From NCBI GenBank assembly GCA_017619445.1, contig JAFZSI010000040.1, forward strand, positions 62,001-126,000: a DNA stretch of 64,000 bases. Direction: 5' to 3'. Shown here piece after piece: positions 7,588-17,072 of the stretch. Numbering within the stretch: the first letter of the stretch is position 1; every line of letters starts with the position of its first letter. Under the pieces are notes generated by a model. That model saw only the letters and a program-made list of their open reading frames with translations, was not told the origin of the DNA and searched no databases. Both the position numbers and the translations under genes were made by a program. This DNA comes from Prevotella sp. (GTDB taxonomy: Bacteria > Bacteroidota > Bacteroidia > Bacteroidales > Bacteroidaceae).

Positions 7588-9513
7588 TTACTCTGCCATT
7601 CCGCGGTATGCCTCGTTCTGGTCGCAGAGCGGGTTCTTCATAATCTCATCCGTAGGAATAGGCATATCCATCTTCAGGTCGTTGTAGTCGTAGTCACGGT
7701 TGGTCCAGGGCACATCCTTCAGATCAACAACACTACGCTTCGGATAGTTGGTAGCCACGTGGTCGGCCATGAAGCCAGACTTCTGCATGTCGGGACGCAG
7801 ACACCACTCGCAGTTGAACTCCTTACGACGCTCGGTGTTTACAGCAACTTTCCAGACGGGAGACTTGAAGCCCTTCTGCTGAGCATACTTCGTGTAGTAG
7901 GTCTTGGCATCCTCAACAACAGCACCATTGCTGCCGAACGGGATAGGATACTGGGTGCGGTTCTTGTAGAACGGACCACCATCCTGGTCGGGACCTTCCT
8001 CACGGCCTACCCACTCAGCGAAGCTGTTGTAGTAAGGCAGATACTTGTCGGTCAGAGCCTGCTCCTTACCATCCTCGAGCTTACCGAAGGCACGCTGACG
8101 CAGGGTGTTAATCTGCTTCCAGCCCTCAGCCTCGTTGCCCAGACGGAAGCAGCACTCAGCATAGTCGAGCATTACGTTGGGGAGACGCTTCCAGTAGATA
8201 GGTGTCGGGCTCCAGTGACCATCGGCCCATCCCTTATAGTTAGCAGAAGCTGTACGCCACATCTTAGAACTCCAGATAGCAGGTGCCCACTCACCGTTGT
8301 TGAAGTGGAACTGCTTGGTGGTGGTACCAGTCTGGCCCTTACCAAGAGTCTCCTGCAGATAGGGGTTCACACCGTAGATGGCAGGCTCATACCAGCCCTC
8401 GTACTGCTTGTCGTAAGCGGGGTTGTTCGGGTCAATCTGAGGAACGGCACCAGTGTAGCAAGAACCAGCGCGGCGCTTGTCACCCTTCTCATAGCAAGAG
8501 AACCACTCCCAAGAGAGATACAGAGAGCCCCAACCGCCGTTCTCAGGACATGCGGTGTACCACTTCAGCATCAGCTTAGAGGTCAGGTTATCCCACTTAC
8601 CCCAGTTGTTGCCTTCGTCGAGCTGCTCAACCCAGATAGCCTCGGGTCCCCATGCAGAAGCGGGGTCCCACAGGGTGGTGAACGAATCGTTCAGCTTGTA
8701 GGTACCACTGTCAAGAATCTTCTTGAAGCAGTCAGCAGCGAGTCTGTAGCACTCTTCAGCAGTTGTAGGAGCCTCGCCGGCACCGGTGATGCCATTGGCA
8801 CCGTCGGTCAGACGATAAGCCTTCCACATGTAAGCATCGCCCAGGAATGCGAGAGCCATACCCTTGGTGCAACGGCCATACTGGCTGTCCATGGGTTTCC
8901 AGTCGAGCTCGTCGGCAGCAGCCTTGAAGTCAGAGATGATGAAGTCCCACATCTCAGCATAGTTCTCAGCGCGAGCCTTCTGCGGAGTGTTAGAATAGTT
9001 CTCACCTGTAGCCAGCATGGGCACACGACCGAAAGAGGTAGCCAGCCAGTGATAGAAGAATCCACGGAGGGCGCGGCCCTGACCGTCGAGGTTCTTCTTA
9101 ACAGCTGCACTTACGTTCTCAGCAGCCTCAAGGCCTGCCAGATAGTCGTTGGCACGGCAGATACCAGCATAAACGTGCTTCCATCCGCTGAGGAGCTCAC
9201 TTGAACCAGGGTTCCATGCCTGTACGTTCCAGTTCTTATCCCAACCAGTAGCCTGGGTGTCGATTGTCGGGTGGCAACCTGTGAACAGGTTTGGCTTGAA
9301 GCCCCAGTCTCCATCGTAATCGTCATTCGGGAATACCATATCATAAACACCGTTCAAGCCCTTCTTGGCATTGTCGTCGTTCTCAAACATCGCGTTGCTG
9401 GCGATGATGTCGTATTGATCTACTTCCAGAAACTCCTCGTTGTTACAGGATGTAAGACTCACGGTCGTCAATCCAAACAAGGCAGCTCCGAAAAGAAAAT
9501 ATAATTTTTTCAT
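7588..9513 (-). CDS. susD-like: SusD/RagB-family glycan-binding lipoprotein
   Basis: 641 residues. The signal peptide ends in a lipobox (SLTSCNNEEFLEVDQYD), and the NNEEFLEVDQYD start, long helical TPR-like body and late aromatic-rich region are standard for SusD. The protein would sit on the outer-membrane surface as the lid of the SusC channel and bind oligosaccharides. Segments such as GQGRALRGFFYHWLATSFGRVPM and LDYAECCFRLGNEAEGWKQI match the family. The gene follows susC with a 56-base gap and precedes a strong terminator. Adjacent GH43 genes point to a xylan or arabinoxylan ligand, which is an inference from context. Confidence 0.95.
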   Translation of the reverse strand: MKKLYFLFGAALFGLTTVSLTSCNNEEFLEVDQYDIIASNAMFENDDNAKKGLNGVYDMVFPNDDYDGDWGFKPNLFTGCHPTIDTQATGWDKNWNVQAWNPGSSELLSGWKHVYAGICRANDYLAGLEAAENVSAAVKKNLDGQGRALRGFFYHWLATSFGRVPMLATGENYSNTPQKARAENYAEMWDFIISDFKAAADELDWKPMDSQYGRCTKGMALAFLGDAYMWKAYRLTDGANGITGAGEAPTTAEECYRLAADCFKKILDSGTYKLNDSFTTLWDPASAWGPEAIWVEQLDEGNNWGKWDNLTSKLMLKWYTACPENGGWGSLYLSWEWFSCYEKGDKRRAGSCYTGAVPQIDPNNPAYDKQYEGWYEPAIYGVNPYLQETLGKGQTGTTTKQFHFNNGEWAPAIWSSKMWRTASANYKGWADGHWSPTPIYWKRLPNVMLDYAECCFRLGNEAEGWKQINTLRQRAFGKLEDGKEQALTDKYLPYYNSFAEWVGREEGPDQDGGPFYKNRTQYPIPFGSNGAVVEDAKTYYTKYAQQKGFKSPVWKVAVNTERRKEFNCEWCLRPDMQKSGFMADHVATNYPKRSVVDLKDVPWTNRDYDYNDLKMDMPIPTDEIMKNPLCDQNEAYRGMAE

Positions 9514-9569
9514 ATTAATATCCTTATTTTAATATTTTTTACTTTTAATCCTTATTGACCGTTAATCCA

Positions 9570-12500
9570 TTAGAATGTTACGTTGATACCAGCCATGAAT
9601 GTGCGGGGCTGAGGATAACGTCCAGTGTCAAGACCAGTGTAGAGCACAGAACCGACACCGCACTCAGGATCGCCATACTTGTTGTAACCAGAGATGGTCA
9701 GCAGGTTGCTAACACCAACATATACACGAGCCTTCTGAACAGCAAGCATGTTGCAGAGGTTCTTCGGGAGGCTGTAACCAACCTGGAGGTTAGCAATACG
9801 CAGGAAGTCACCATTCTTCACCCACAAGTCGCTGACACGGTAGTTACGGTTAGAGTCGATGATGCTCAGGCGGGGCAGTGAGCCGCTACCATTGCGGAAT
9901 GCATCGTTGTAAGAATCCTTCAGGATGTTAGGTGTGCACTGGTCGTCCAACTGACGCATAGAGCTCATCTTCATGGCTGAGTAAGACAGAATGTCCTGAC
10001 CAAATACACCGTACATGTAAAGGCTGAAGTCCCAATCCTTATAGGTAGCACCGAGTGTCAGACCATAGTTGAGAGCGGGGAAGCCGTTGCCAAGAATCTG
10101 GCGGTCGTCAGCGTCGATCTTACCGTCGCCGTTGATATCCTTGAACTTCATATCACCTACTGACAGCGGGTGGTCACCGTCAACCTTAGTCATTTCATCA
10201 TTCAGAGTTCCATCCTCAGGATTTCTCAGCTTAGCCTTGTAAGCCTCGAGGTCAGCCTCGTTCTGGATGACACCATCGGTTACGTAGCCATAGTATGAAC
10301 CTACGGCTTCGCCTTCCATACAGATTGAGTGGTTGTTCCAGTCACCGTTACCGTCGATAGCACCTACCTGAGAGCCGTCGATTGTGCCAGAGTTGCCAGA
10401 ACAGGTGTTGTACAGAGGATCACCCATCTTTATAACCTTATTCTTAATAGTAGAACCAGTCAGACGAGCGTTGAAGCTGAAGTCCTTGGTGAAGTTCTTG
10501 TGATAACCGATTGCGAACTCAAATCCCTTGTTCTGAATCTCACCATAGTTGGTGTAAACCTGTGTGAAACCAGCGGTAGGACGAATCTGCTGATAGAGGA
10601 GCAGGTCCTTAGTCTTCTTGATGAAGTAGTCAAGAGTGATGTCCCAGTTGCCGAGGAATGCGAAGTCGATACCGATGTTGGTCATCTCGGTGGTCTCCCA
10701 CTTCAGGTTGGTGTCAACCAAGCCTGCATACCAACCAGTCTCACGGTTGCGGTTACCCCAGTATCCAGAAACACCATCAGCAGGATAGAAGCTGTATGCA
10801 CCGTCACCCTTCAGGGCTGCAACACCCTTACCCTGGATGTTACCGGCGTTACCAGTCTGACCCCAACCTACACGGAGTTTCAGGTTGTCAACAAAAGCGT
10901 TGTCTTTCAAGAACGGCTCCTCAGAGATACGCCATGCACCGGCTACTGAGGGGAATGTACCCCAACGGTTGCCTTCACCGAAGTTAGAGCTACCATCACG
11001 ACGGATTGTTCCAGTGAGGACGTAGCGGTCCATCAGGCTGTATGTAGCACGAGCGAAGTAAGAGATGGTGTGAGTATCAGCATTGTAACCACCACCGAGG
11101 CTCTTTGAGTTAGGATCCTCAGTAAGGTTGATGTTACGGTTCATGATTGAGGGGAACTGACGGGCACTACCGTTGATCCACTGACCCCAAGACTTGCCAA
11201 CCTCATTACCAACCATGAGGGTGAGCTCGTGGATGTCATAGTTCAGGTTGTAGGTCAGATAGGTCTGCAGGCCGAGGCTGTAGCCGTTGCTGTTGTTCAG
11301 AGAGAAAGAATAGCTCTGGTCTGAGCCTGAAGGCAGAAGAACCTCAGTCCAGGTACCGCCGATGTTGTTGTAACGTGTGCGGCCACCAGTGTAGTCAGAA
11401 CCATTGTTTGCCCAATAAGTATAGGTGCCCTGGCTGCGGAGGTCGAGCTTGTGGTTCTTGTTCTCCAGGAATGTCAGGTCGATGAATGCTGTGGTCTGGA
11501 TGCGGTCGAAACCGTTGCGAGCACGCTCACCGTTCTCCATCTGAGTAGCATAGGGGTTGGCAGCGATTGAGGTGTTACCTTCCCATCCGTTCGGGGTCAT
11601 CAGGTAACCTGCGCCGTATGTTCCATCAGGGTTCTTCAGGTTCACATGAACCATAGACTTAGTGATGTCGTTCTGGTCGTAGTAGTCCAGAGTCGGGGTC
11701 ATTGAAGCGAAGTCACGGAGTGAAGAAAGGTTCTGGTTGTTACCCATACCTGCGTTAGAACCGTGGCTCTCACTGTGGGTGTAGTTGATGTCACCACCAA
11801 TTTCCAAGTACTTGTTCACCTTGGTGCTCACATTGGCACGGGTGGTGAAGCGCTGGTAGTTGGTGTTGATAACCAAACCGTCAACATTGGTATAACCGAA
11901 CGAAAGGTTGTACTGAGTCTTGTCGTTACCACCGTTAACAGAAGCACCGTAAGCCTGCTTCAGGGCGGCACGTGTCATTTCCTTCTGCCAGTCAATTTCT
12001 GTTGCACCGCTGGGGTTATTCCACAGCTGGTTGATGAACATTGCACCGTCGTTGCTCTTAGCTTCCTTTATAGCCTTAGAATAGTCGCTAAGATTCAGAA
12101 CATCAAGGGTGTAAGGCAGAGTCTGCAGACCGAAGTCGGCTGTCAGGGTGATGTTGGTGTGACCCTTCTGACCGTGCTTGGTCGTAATCATCACAACACC
12201 GTTAGCACCAGCAGAACCGTAGATGGCGGTTGCGGATGCGTCCTTCAGGATTTCAATACGCTCGATATCAGCGGGGTTAACGAAGTCGGCGCTTGTTCCA
12301 ACCTGCACACCGTCAACAACGTAGAGAGGAGAAGCGTCACCGTTGATGGTACCGACACCACGGATGCGGATAGCTGCACGTCCGTCAGGCGAACCGTCCT
12401 GCTGTGTAACCATCACACCGGCAGCAGCACCCTGCAGAGCCTGGCCAATGTTCTGAGGAACACGCTTCATCACGGCTTCCTGGTCCACTGTAGCAACAGA

Positions 12501-12869
12501 TCCAGAGATGTCGCTCTTCTTCATCGTACCATAACCTACAACCACCACGTCGTTCAGCATCTGAGCGTCCTCCTTAAGGACAACCACGATGTTGTTACGT
12601 CCGCTAACTTCAACTCTCTGGGGAACGTATCCCACATAAGAGACGTTCAGAGTAGCGTTGGAGGGTGCGTTGACGCTGAACTGACCGTTGAAGTCGGTTA
12701 CAGCACCGGTTTGCGTACCTACCACTTTCACGGTGGCGCCAATGATTGGCTCACCGGACTCGTCATTAACTGTTCCCTTCACAATGCCCTGGGCCCATGC
12801 TCCCACCGGGAACAAACAGAGCAGGAACAGCACCTTAAACAGCTTTTGCTGAGATTTAAGATTCAACAT
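9570..12869 (-). CDS. susC-like: SusC/RagA-family TonB-linked outer-membrane transporter
   Basis: 1099 residues. A signal peptide (LFLLCLFPVGAWAQ) is followed by a carboxypeptidase-regulatory-like domain (GTVNDESGEPIIGATVKVVG), a TonB-box-like stretch (VVVVGYGTMKKSDISGSV), the plug domain (QGAAAGVMVTQQDGSPDG, IRIRGVGTING) and a long beta-barrel ending in aromatic TFMAGINVTF. There is no N-terminal STN domain, so signalling through an anti-sigma factor is not expected. It imports oligosaccharides with the SusD partner encoded directly downstream. A -7 box at 12997-13004 drives leftward transcription, back to back with the GH43 promoter. Confidence 0.97.
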   Translation of the reverse strand: MLNLKSQQKLFKVLFLLCLFPVGAWAQGIVKGTVNDESGEPIIGATVKVVGTQTGAVTDFNGQFSVNAPSNATLNVSYVGYVPQRVEVSGRNNIVVVLKEDAQMLNDVVVVGYGTMKKSDISGSVATVDQEAVMKRVPQNIGQALQGAAAGVMVTQQDGSPDGRAAIRIRGVGTINGDASPLYVVDGVQVGTSADFVNPADIERIEILKDASATAIYGSAGANGVVMITTKHGQKGHTNITLTADFGLQTLPYTLDVLNLSDYSKAIKEAKSNDGAMFINQLWNNPSGATEIDWQKEMTRAALKQAYGASVNGGNDKTQYNLSFGYTNVDGLVINTNYQRFTTRANVSTKVNKYLEIGGDINYTHSESHGSNAGMGNNQNLSSLRDFASMTPTLDYYDQNDITKSMVHVNLKNPDGTYGAGYLMTPNGWEGNTSIAANPYATQMENGERARNGFDRIQTTAFIDLTFLENKNHKLDLRSQGTYTYWANNGSDYTGGRTRYNNIGGTWTEVLLPSGSDQSYSFSLNNSNGYSLGLQTYLTYNLNYDIHELTLMVGNEVGKSWGQWINGSARQFPSIMNRNINLTEDPNSKSLGGGYNADTHTISYFARATYSLMDRYVLTGTIRRDGSSNFGEGNRWGTFPSVAGAWRISEEPFLKDNAFVDNLKLRVGWGQTGNAGNIQGKGVAALKGDGAYSFYPADGVSGYWGNRNRETGWYAGLVDTNLKWETTEMTNIGIDFAFLGNWDITLDYFIKKTKDLLLYQQIRPTAGFTQVYTNYGEIQNKGFEFAIGYHKNFTKDFSFNARLTGSTIKNKVIKMGDPLYNTCSGNSGTIDGSQVGAIDGNGDWNNHSICMEGEAVGSYYGYVTDGVIQNEADLEAYKAKLRNPEDGTLNDEMTKVDGDHPLSVGDMKFKDINGDGKIDADDRQILGNGFPALNYGLTLGATYKDWDFSLYMYGVFGQDILSYSAMKMSSMRQLDDQCTPNILKDSYNDAFRNGSGSLPRLSIIDSNRNYRVSDLWVKNGDFLRIANLQVGYSLPKNLCNMLAVQKARVYVGVSNLLTISGYNKYGDPECGVGSVLYTGLDTGRYPQPRTFMAGINVTF

Positions 12870-12996
12870 ACTTACATTAGTTTTGTTAATAGATAATTAA
12901 AAAATATGTACAATTTTTTTCTTTACATTTCCACGGAGCACGCACTTGTGCCCGCCAAAAAGACATGTTTACGCTTAATAGATAATAAATGCGGTG

Positions 12997-13004
12997 CAAA
13001 GATA
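12997..13004 (-). promoter_or_regulatory. -7 box for susC-susD
   Basis: TATCTTTG on the minus strand about 130 bases upstream of susC. The 12870-13273 gap is a divergent promoter region with this box and the plus-strand box at 13134; no gene is seen in it. Confidence 0.65.
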
Positions 13005-13133
13005 CATTACTTTCATAAATTCTTTGCCCACGATTTGTAACAGAAATTTTGCAAAATGTAACATTAACGTTAAAAAGTCCACTCCAAACGCACTTTTGTT
13101 ACACTTTAAATAGAAAAACAGCACTTTTATTTG

Positions 13134-13141
13134 TAAATTTG
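13134..13141 (+). promoter_or_regulatory. -7 box for the GH43 pair
   Basis: TAAATTTG on the plus strand, fitting TAnnTTTG, about 130 bases before the GH43 start at 13274. Confidence 0.6.
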
Positions 13142-13273
13142 CATCATTCTTAGCCAAAAAGGCATATCAACACGAAAACGGGCACAAATTTCCGAGCATT
13201 GGGCTCAGGCGAGCCACCCTGCCAACCTATCTATTCCGACAACTTAACGCATCAACATAAAAACCTATCAAAG

Positions 13274-15445
13274 ATGAAGAAAACAATCCTAACTTTACTT
13301 TGTTGTGCGCCAATGGTCTTGGCGGCACAAAATCCTATCATTACGGATCAGTTTACCGCTGACCCTACCGCGCGCGTATTTAATAATAAGGTGTACGTGT
13401 ATCCCTCTCACGACATCATGCCGCCCGAGGGGCAGCGCCAGGACTGGTTCTGCATGGAAGACTACCACGTGTTCTCGTCGGAGAATCTCACCGACTGGAC
13501 CGACCACGGCATGATTCTCTCTCAGACCACCGTTCCCTGGGGCAATCCATCGGCCTACTCCATGTGGGCTCCCGATTGCGTGCAGAAGAACGGCAAGTAC
13601 TATTTCTATTTCCCCAACGCTCCGAAAAGCGGACGCGGCTTTGCCATCGGCGTAGCCACAGCCGACCGTCCCGAAGGCCCGTTCACCTGCGAGCCTGAGC
13701 CTATCAAGGGCGTGACGGGCATAGACCCCTGTGTGCTCATCGATGACGACGGCTCGGCCTATATTTACTGGAGCGGCATGGGCATACGCGGTGCCAAGCT
13801 CAAGGCCAACATGAAAGAGCTCGACGGTGAGCTGCAGGAGGTGAAGATGCCTCAGCGGCCACCCGCCAACGGCCAGCAGGCAGCGCCCAACGGCCAGCAG
13901 ATGCCCCAGATGCCCCCCATGCTCGTGGGCGGTAAGGTGATGGAAGGTCTGCCCGACGGATTCAAAGAGGGCCCGTTCGCCTTCAAGCGCGGCGACTGGT
14001 ACTACCTCTCCTTCCCCTGGGTGCGCGGCGACACAAGTGGCGGCAAGAACCCCACCGAGACGCTGGCTTACGCCATGTCGAAGAGTCCTCTCGGTCCCTG
14101 GGACTTCAAAGGCATCATCATGGCCGAGCACGACAACGGTTGCTGGACCAACCACCATTCTCTTATAGAGTTCAAGGGCCAGTGGTATCTGTTCTACCAC
14201 CGCAACTATCTCTCACCCAAGGACGACAAGCGCCGCTCTGCCTGCATCGAGAAGGTTACCTTCAATGCCGACGGCACCATCCAGGAGGTGAAAGAGTCCT
14301 TCCGCGGCGTGGGCATCAACAAAGCCACCGAGAAAATACAGATTGACCGCTACAGCGAGGCCAGCAGCGACGTTACCTCCCTGCCCATCGACACGGCCAA
14401 CACCCTGCGCGGCCTGCAGGCCAACCTGCCCAAGAAAGGCAGCTGGATTAAATACAACGACGTGGACTTCAGTTGCCTCACAGAGGGCTACATGATTATC
14501 AGCGTCAAGGCTGCCGGCAACACATCGTTCTGTGTGCGCGAGAAATCGGCCACCGGCAAGATTATCGCCAAGGTCGATTTGACCGTCAAGCCCGAAGTGC
14601 CCGAAGGCACCCCCGCCATGTTCCGCCGCGACATGAGCAACCAGTGGCTCACACAGACAGCCGCGCTCGAATACACTCCGCAGGGCGTCACCGACCTGGT
14701 GGTTACCTGCGAGGGCGATGCCGGCATCGGTGTTGACTGGATTCAGTTCAAGAACCGTCCCAAGTACTTCTCGCCCGTTACCACCGCAACAGCACAGCCC
14801 GACAACGAAGGCTTCATCCGCCGCTGGATGCTCCTTGAGCCCATCGACAAGCCCAACCGCGGCAACACCGTCTTCACCGACACCTATCTGCGCGAGCACT
14901 TCAACATGCAGTACTTCAAGGGCCAGCAGACCATCGTGCCAAAGGACGGCCAGAAAGTGAAAGTGTCGTTCCAGCGCGAGGAGGTGCCCGCAGGCTTCGG
15001 ACGCGGCTTTGGTCAGGAGGAACCCGCCAAGCCCGAGATTAAGACCGTCAACCAGACGCTCACCTGGCACGCGCTCGACAGCGAGAACTTCAACGTCAAG
15101 CTCTTCCGCTTCGCCGAGAAGTGGGGCCAGCAGGTCTATGGCGTGCTGTTCTGGGCCGTCACCATCATCGACTGCCCCGAGGACATCAGCAACGTGCGCC
15201 TGTCAGTAGGCTCCAACTCAGCCTCCATGTGGTGGCTCAACGGCAAGGAAGCCCTTCTGCTCTCCGGCGACCGCCGCATGGTGAAGGACGACGCCATGTC
15301 GCCCCGCCTCACCCTGAAGAAAGGCCGCAACATTCTGCGCGGTGCCATCATCAACGGCCCCGGCATGAGCGACTTCTGCGTACGCTTCCTCGACGAGAAA
15401 GGCAACCCCGTGACGAACTACAAAGTAACGGTTTCTCCGAAATAA
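13274..15445 (+). CDS. GH43 glycoside hydrolase with C-terminal beta-sandwich region
   Basis: 723 residues from ATG at 13274, chosen because it opens a clean signal peptide (MKKTILTLLCCAPMVLAAQ); an upstream in-frame start at 13199 would add non-signal sequence. The five-blade GH43 domain shows the three acidic sites: TADPTARV (base), GIDPCVLIDDDG (pKa modulator) and FKEGPFAFKRGD (acid). A Gln/Pro-rich insert (PPANGQQAAPNGQQMPQMPP) lies in the catalytic domain before the acid motif. After about residue 370 come CBM6-like (LTEGYMIISVKAAGN, GIGVDWIQFKNR) and further beta-rich modules. Likely an exo-acting arabinofuranosidase or xylosidase on arabinoxylan fragments. It leads a two-gene operon divergent from susC. 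Confidence 0.88.
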   Translation: MKKTILTLLCCAPMVLAAQNPIITDQFTADPTARVFNNKVYVYPSHDIMPPEGQRQDWFCMEDYHVFSSENLTDWTDHGMILSQTTVPWGNPSAYSMWAPDCVQKNGKYYFYFPNAPKSGRGFAIGVATADRPEGPFTCEPEPIKGVTGIDPCVLIDDDGSAYIYWSGMGIRGAKLKANMKELDGELQEVKMPQRPPANGQQAAPNGQQMPQMPPMLVGGKVMEGLPDGFKEGPFAFKRGDWYYLSFPWVRGDTSGGKNPTETLAYAMSKSPLGPWDFKGIIMAEHDNGCWTNHHSLIEFKGQWYLFYHRNYLSPKDDKRRSACIEKVTFNADGTIQEVKESFRGVGINKATEKIQIDRYSEASSDVTSLPIDTANTLRGLQANLPKKGSWIKYNDVDFSCLTEGYMIISVKAAGNTSFCVREKSATGKIIAKVDLTVKPEVPEGTPAMFRRDMSNQWLTQTAALEYTPQGVTDLVVTCEGDAGIGVDWIQFKNRPKYFSPVTTATAQPDNEGFIRRWMLLEPIDKPNRGNTVFTDTYLREHFNMQYFKGQQTIVPKDGQKVKVSFQREEVPAGFGRGFGQEEPAKPEIKTVNQTLTWHALDSENFNVKLFRFAEKWGQQVYGVLFWAVTIIDCPEDISNVRLSVGSNSASMWWLNGKEALLLSGDRRMVKDDAMSPRLTLKKGRNILRGAIINGPGMSDFCVRFLDEKGNPVTNYKVTVSPK

Positions 15446-15512
15446 TGCCACAACGACATATCGACATAACGTAATAACGACATAACGCAACAACCAAATA
15501 ACGACACAGATT
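15446..15512. repeat. CGACATAACG word repeats between GH43 genes
   Basis: The 67-base gap is mostly variants of CGACATAACG and CAACAACC; low-complexity intercistronic island. Confidence 0.7.
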
Positions 15513-16967
15513 ATGAAACGACATATCATCATTTTCTCATTTCTCCTTTTTCATTACTCATTCACCTTTGCCCAAATAGGCGAACCATATATCCACGACC
15601 CGTCAACACTCGCCGAGTGCGACGGAAAGTACTACACCTTCGGCACAGGCGGCGGCGGACTCATCTCCGACGACGGCTGGAGCTGGCACAGCGGAGCAGA
15701 GCGCCCCGGAGGCGGTGCAGCCCCCGACGCCCTGAAGATTGGCGACCGCTACCTCGTTATCTACGGAGCCACCGGCGGTGGACTGGGCGGAGGCCACAGC
15801 GGCCGCATCCTCACCATGTGGAACAAGACCCTCGACCCCAAGTCGCCCGACTTCAAATACACCGAGGCCATTGAGGTGTGCTCCAGCGACGGCATGGAAG
15901 ACCAGGACGCCATCGACCCCGGCCTGCTGCTCGACCCCACCACCGGACGTCTGTGGGTATCCTACGGCACCTACTTCGGCACCATCCGCCTCATTGAACT
16001 CGACCCCAAGACCGGCGAGCGCGTGAAGGGCAACAAGGAGAAAGACATCGCCATCGACTGCGAGGCCACCGACCTCATCTACCGCGACGGATGGTACTAC
16101 CTCCTCGGCACCCACGGCACCTGCTGCGACGGTGTCAACTCCACCTACAACATCGTGGTGGGTCGCGCCAAGAGCGTTGAAGGCCCCTACCTCGACAACG
16201 TAGGCCGCGATATGTTCCACGGCGGCGGTAAGATGGTCATCGCAGCTGGCGACCGCGTATGCGGCCCCGGACACTTCGGACGCACCATCATCGACGAAGG
16301 CGTTGAAGTCATGTCGTGCCACTACGAGGCCGACTTCGAGCGCAGCGGACGCAGCGTGCTCGGCATCCGTCCCCTGCTGTGGCGCAACGACTGGCCCGTG
16401 GCTGGTGAGCGCTTCATCGGCGGCGACTTCTCCATCATCAGCGAGCGCCGCGGCTACTCCCTTGAGCTGGCCGTCGATTTCGTACGCATGCAGCAGGAGC
16501 GCCAGGGATGGTTCAACCGCCAGCAGATGCAGCAGCCCGTCAAGCCCGTGCCCAACCAGACCCTCGACGAGGTCATCGGCACATGGCCCAAGGGCGACAT
16601 ACCCCTGCGCATAGGCGACTTCATGTTCCGTCCCCACCAGCACTGGACCGTCACCCCTGTTGACGAAAAGGGAGGCTACCTCAGCGCGCCCTATTTCAAG
16701 ATAACCATCACCGGCACCGACCGCGCACTCGCAGCCACCGCCGACCTTGAAGTAACCACCCTCCCCGCCTACACCGGCGGCGACGAGCAGCTGTGGCGCA
16801 TCGAACAGCTCACCGACGGCACCTTCCGCATCATGCCCAAGGCCATCCCCGGACGCGAGGGCAACAACCTCACCTACTGCCTCTACTCGGCTGGTGACAG
16901 CACCCCCACCCTCGCTCCCTACGACTTCAAGAGCGACAACTCAAAGTGGAACTTCAAAAAGCAGTAA
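15513..16967 (+). CDS. GH43 glycoside hydrolase (arabinanase-like fold)
   Basis: 484 residues. The signal peptide is MKRHIIIFSFLLFHYSFTFAQ. Catalytic sites appear as YIHDPSTLAEC (base), DQDAIDPGLLLDPTTG (modulator) and IDCEATDLIYRDGWYYL (acid). The Gly-rich segments near residues 45-95 and the HGTCCDGVNSTYNIVVGR motif resemble arabinanase-type GH43 proteins. The C-terminal 120 residues form a separate beta domain of unknown role. It follows the preceding GH43 in the same direction and ends before a terminator-like hairpin. Target is probably arabinose-containing side chains; specificity cannot be fixed from the sequence. Confidence 0.87.
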   Translation: MKRHIIIFSFLLFHYSFTFAQIGEPYIHDPSTLAECDGKYYTFGTGGGGLISDDGWSWHSGAERPGGGAAPDALKIGDRYLVIYGATGGGLGGGHSGRILTMWNKTLDPKSPDFKYTEAIEVCSSDGMEDQDAIDPGLLLDPTTGRLWVSYGTYFGTIRLIELDPKTGERVKGNKEKDIAIDCEATDLIYRDGWYYLLGTHGTCCDGVNSTYNIVVGRAKSVEGPYLDNVGRDMFHGGGKMVIAAGDRVCGPGHFGRTIIDEGVEVMSCHYEADFERSGRSVLGIRPLLWRNDWPVAGERFIGGDFSIISERRGYSLELAVDFVRMQQERQGWFNRQQMQQPVKPVPNQTLDEVIGTWPKGDIPLRIGDFMFRPHQHWTVTPVDEKGGYLSAPYFKITITGTDRALAATADLEVTTLPAYTGGDEQLWRIEQLTDGTFRIMPKAIPGREGNNLTYCLYSAGDSTPTLAPYDFKSDNSKWNFKKQ

Positions 16968-16999
16968 GCTGACTGATTCTTCTCACACAGAGGTACAGA

Positions 17000-17050
17000 G
17001 GTACAGAGTTTCAGAGTATCTTTGCTCTGAGTGCTCTGTACCTATTTTTT
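17000..17050 (+). terminator. Terminator after the GH43 pair
   Basis: Stem GGTACAGAG / CTCTGTACC with an inner stem TCAGAG / CTCTGA, followed by TATTTTTT. It is built from the CACAGAGG/TACAGAGG word repeat of 16985-17008, so a repeat island appears to serve as the terminator. Confidence 0.7.
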
Positions 17051-17072
17051 GCGGCATTGACATACTAAGGTG

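Noticed and set aside
7759..9204. 481-codon plus-strand frame opposite susD
   Set aside because: Antisense shadow with no recognisable domain; the minus-strand SusD is certain.
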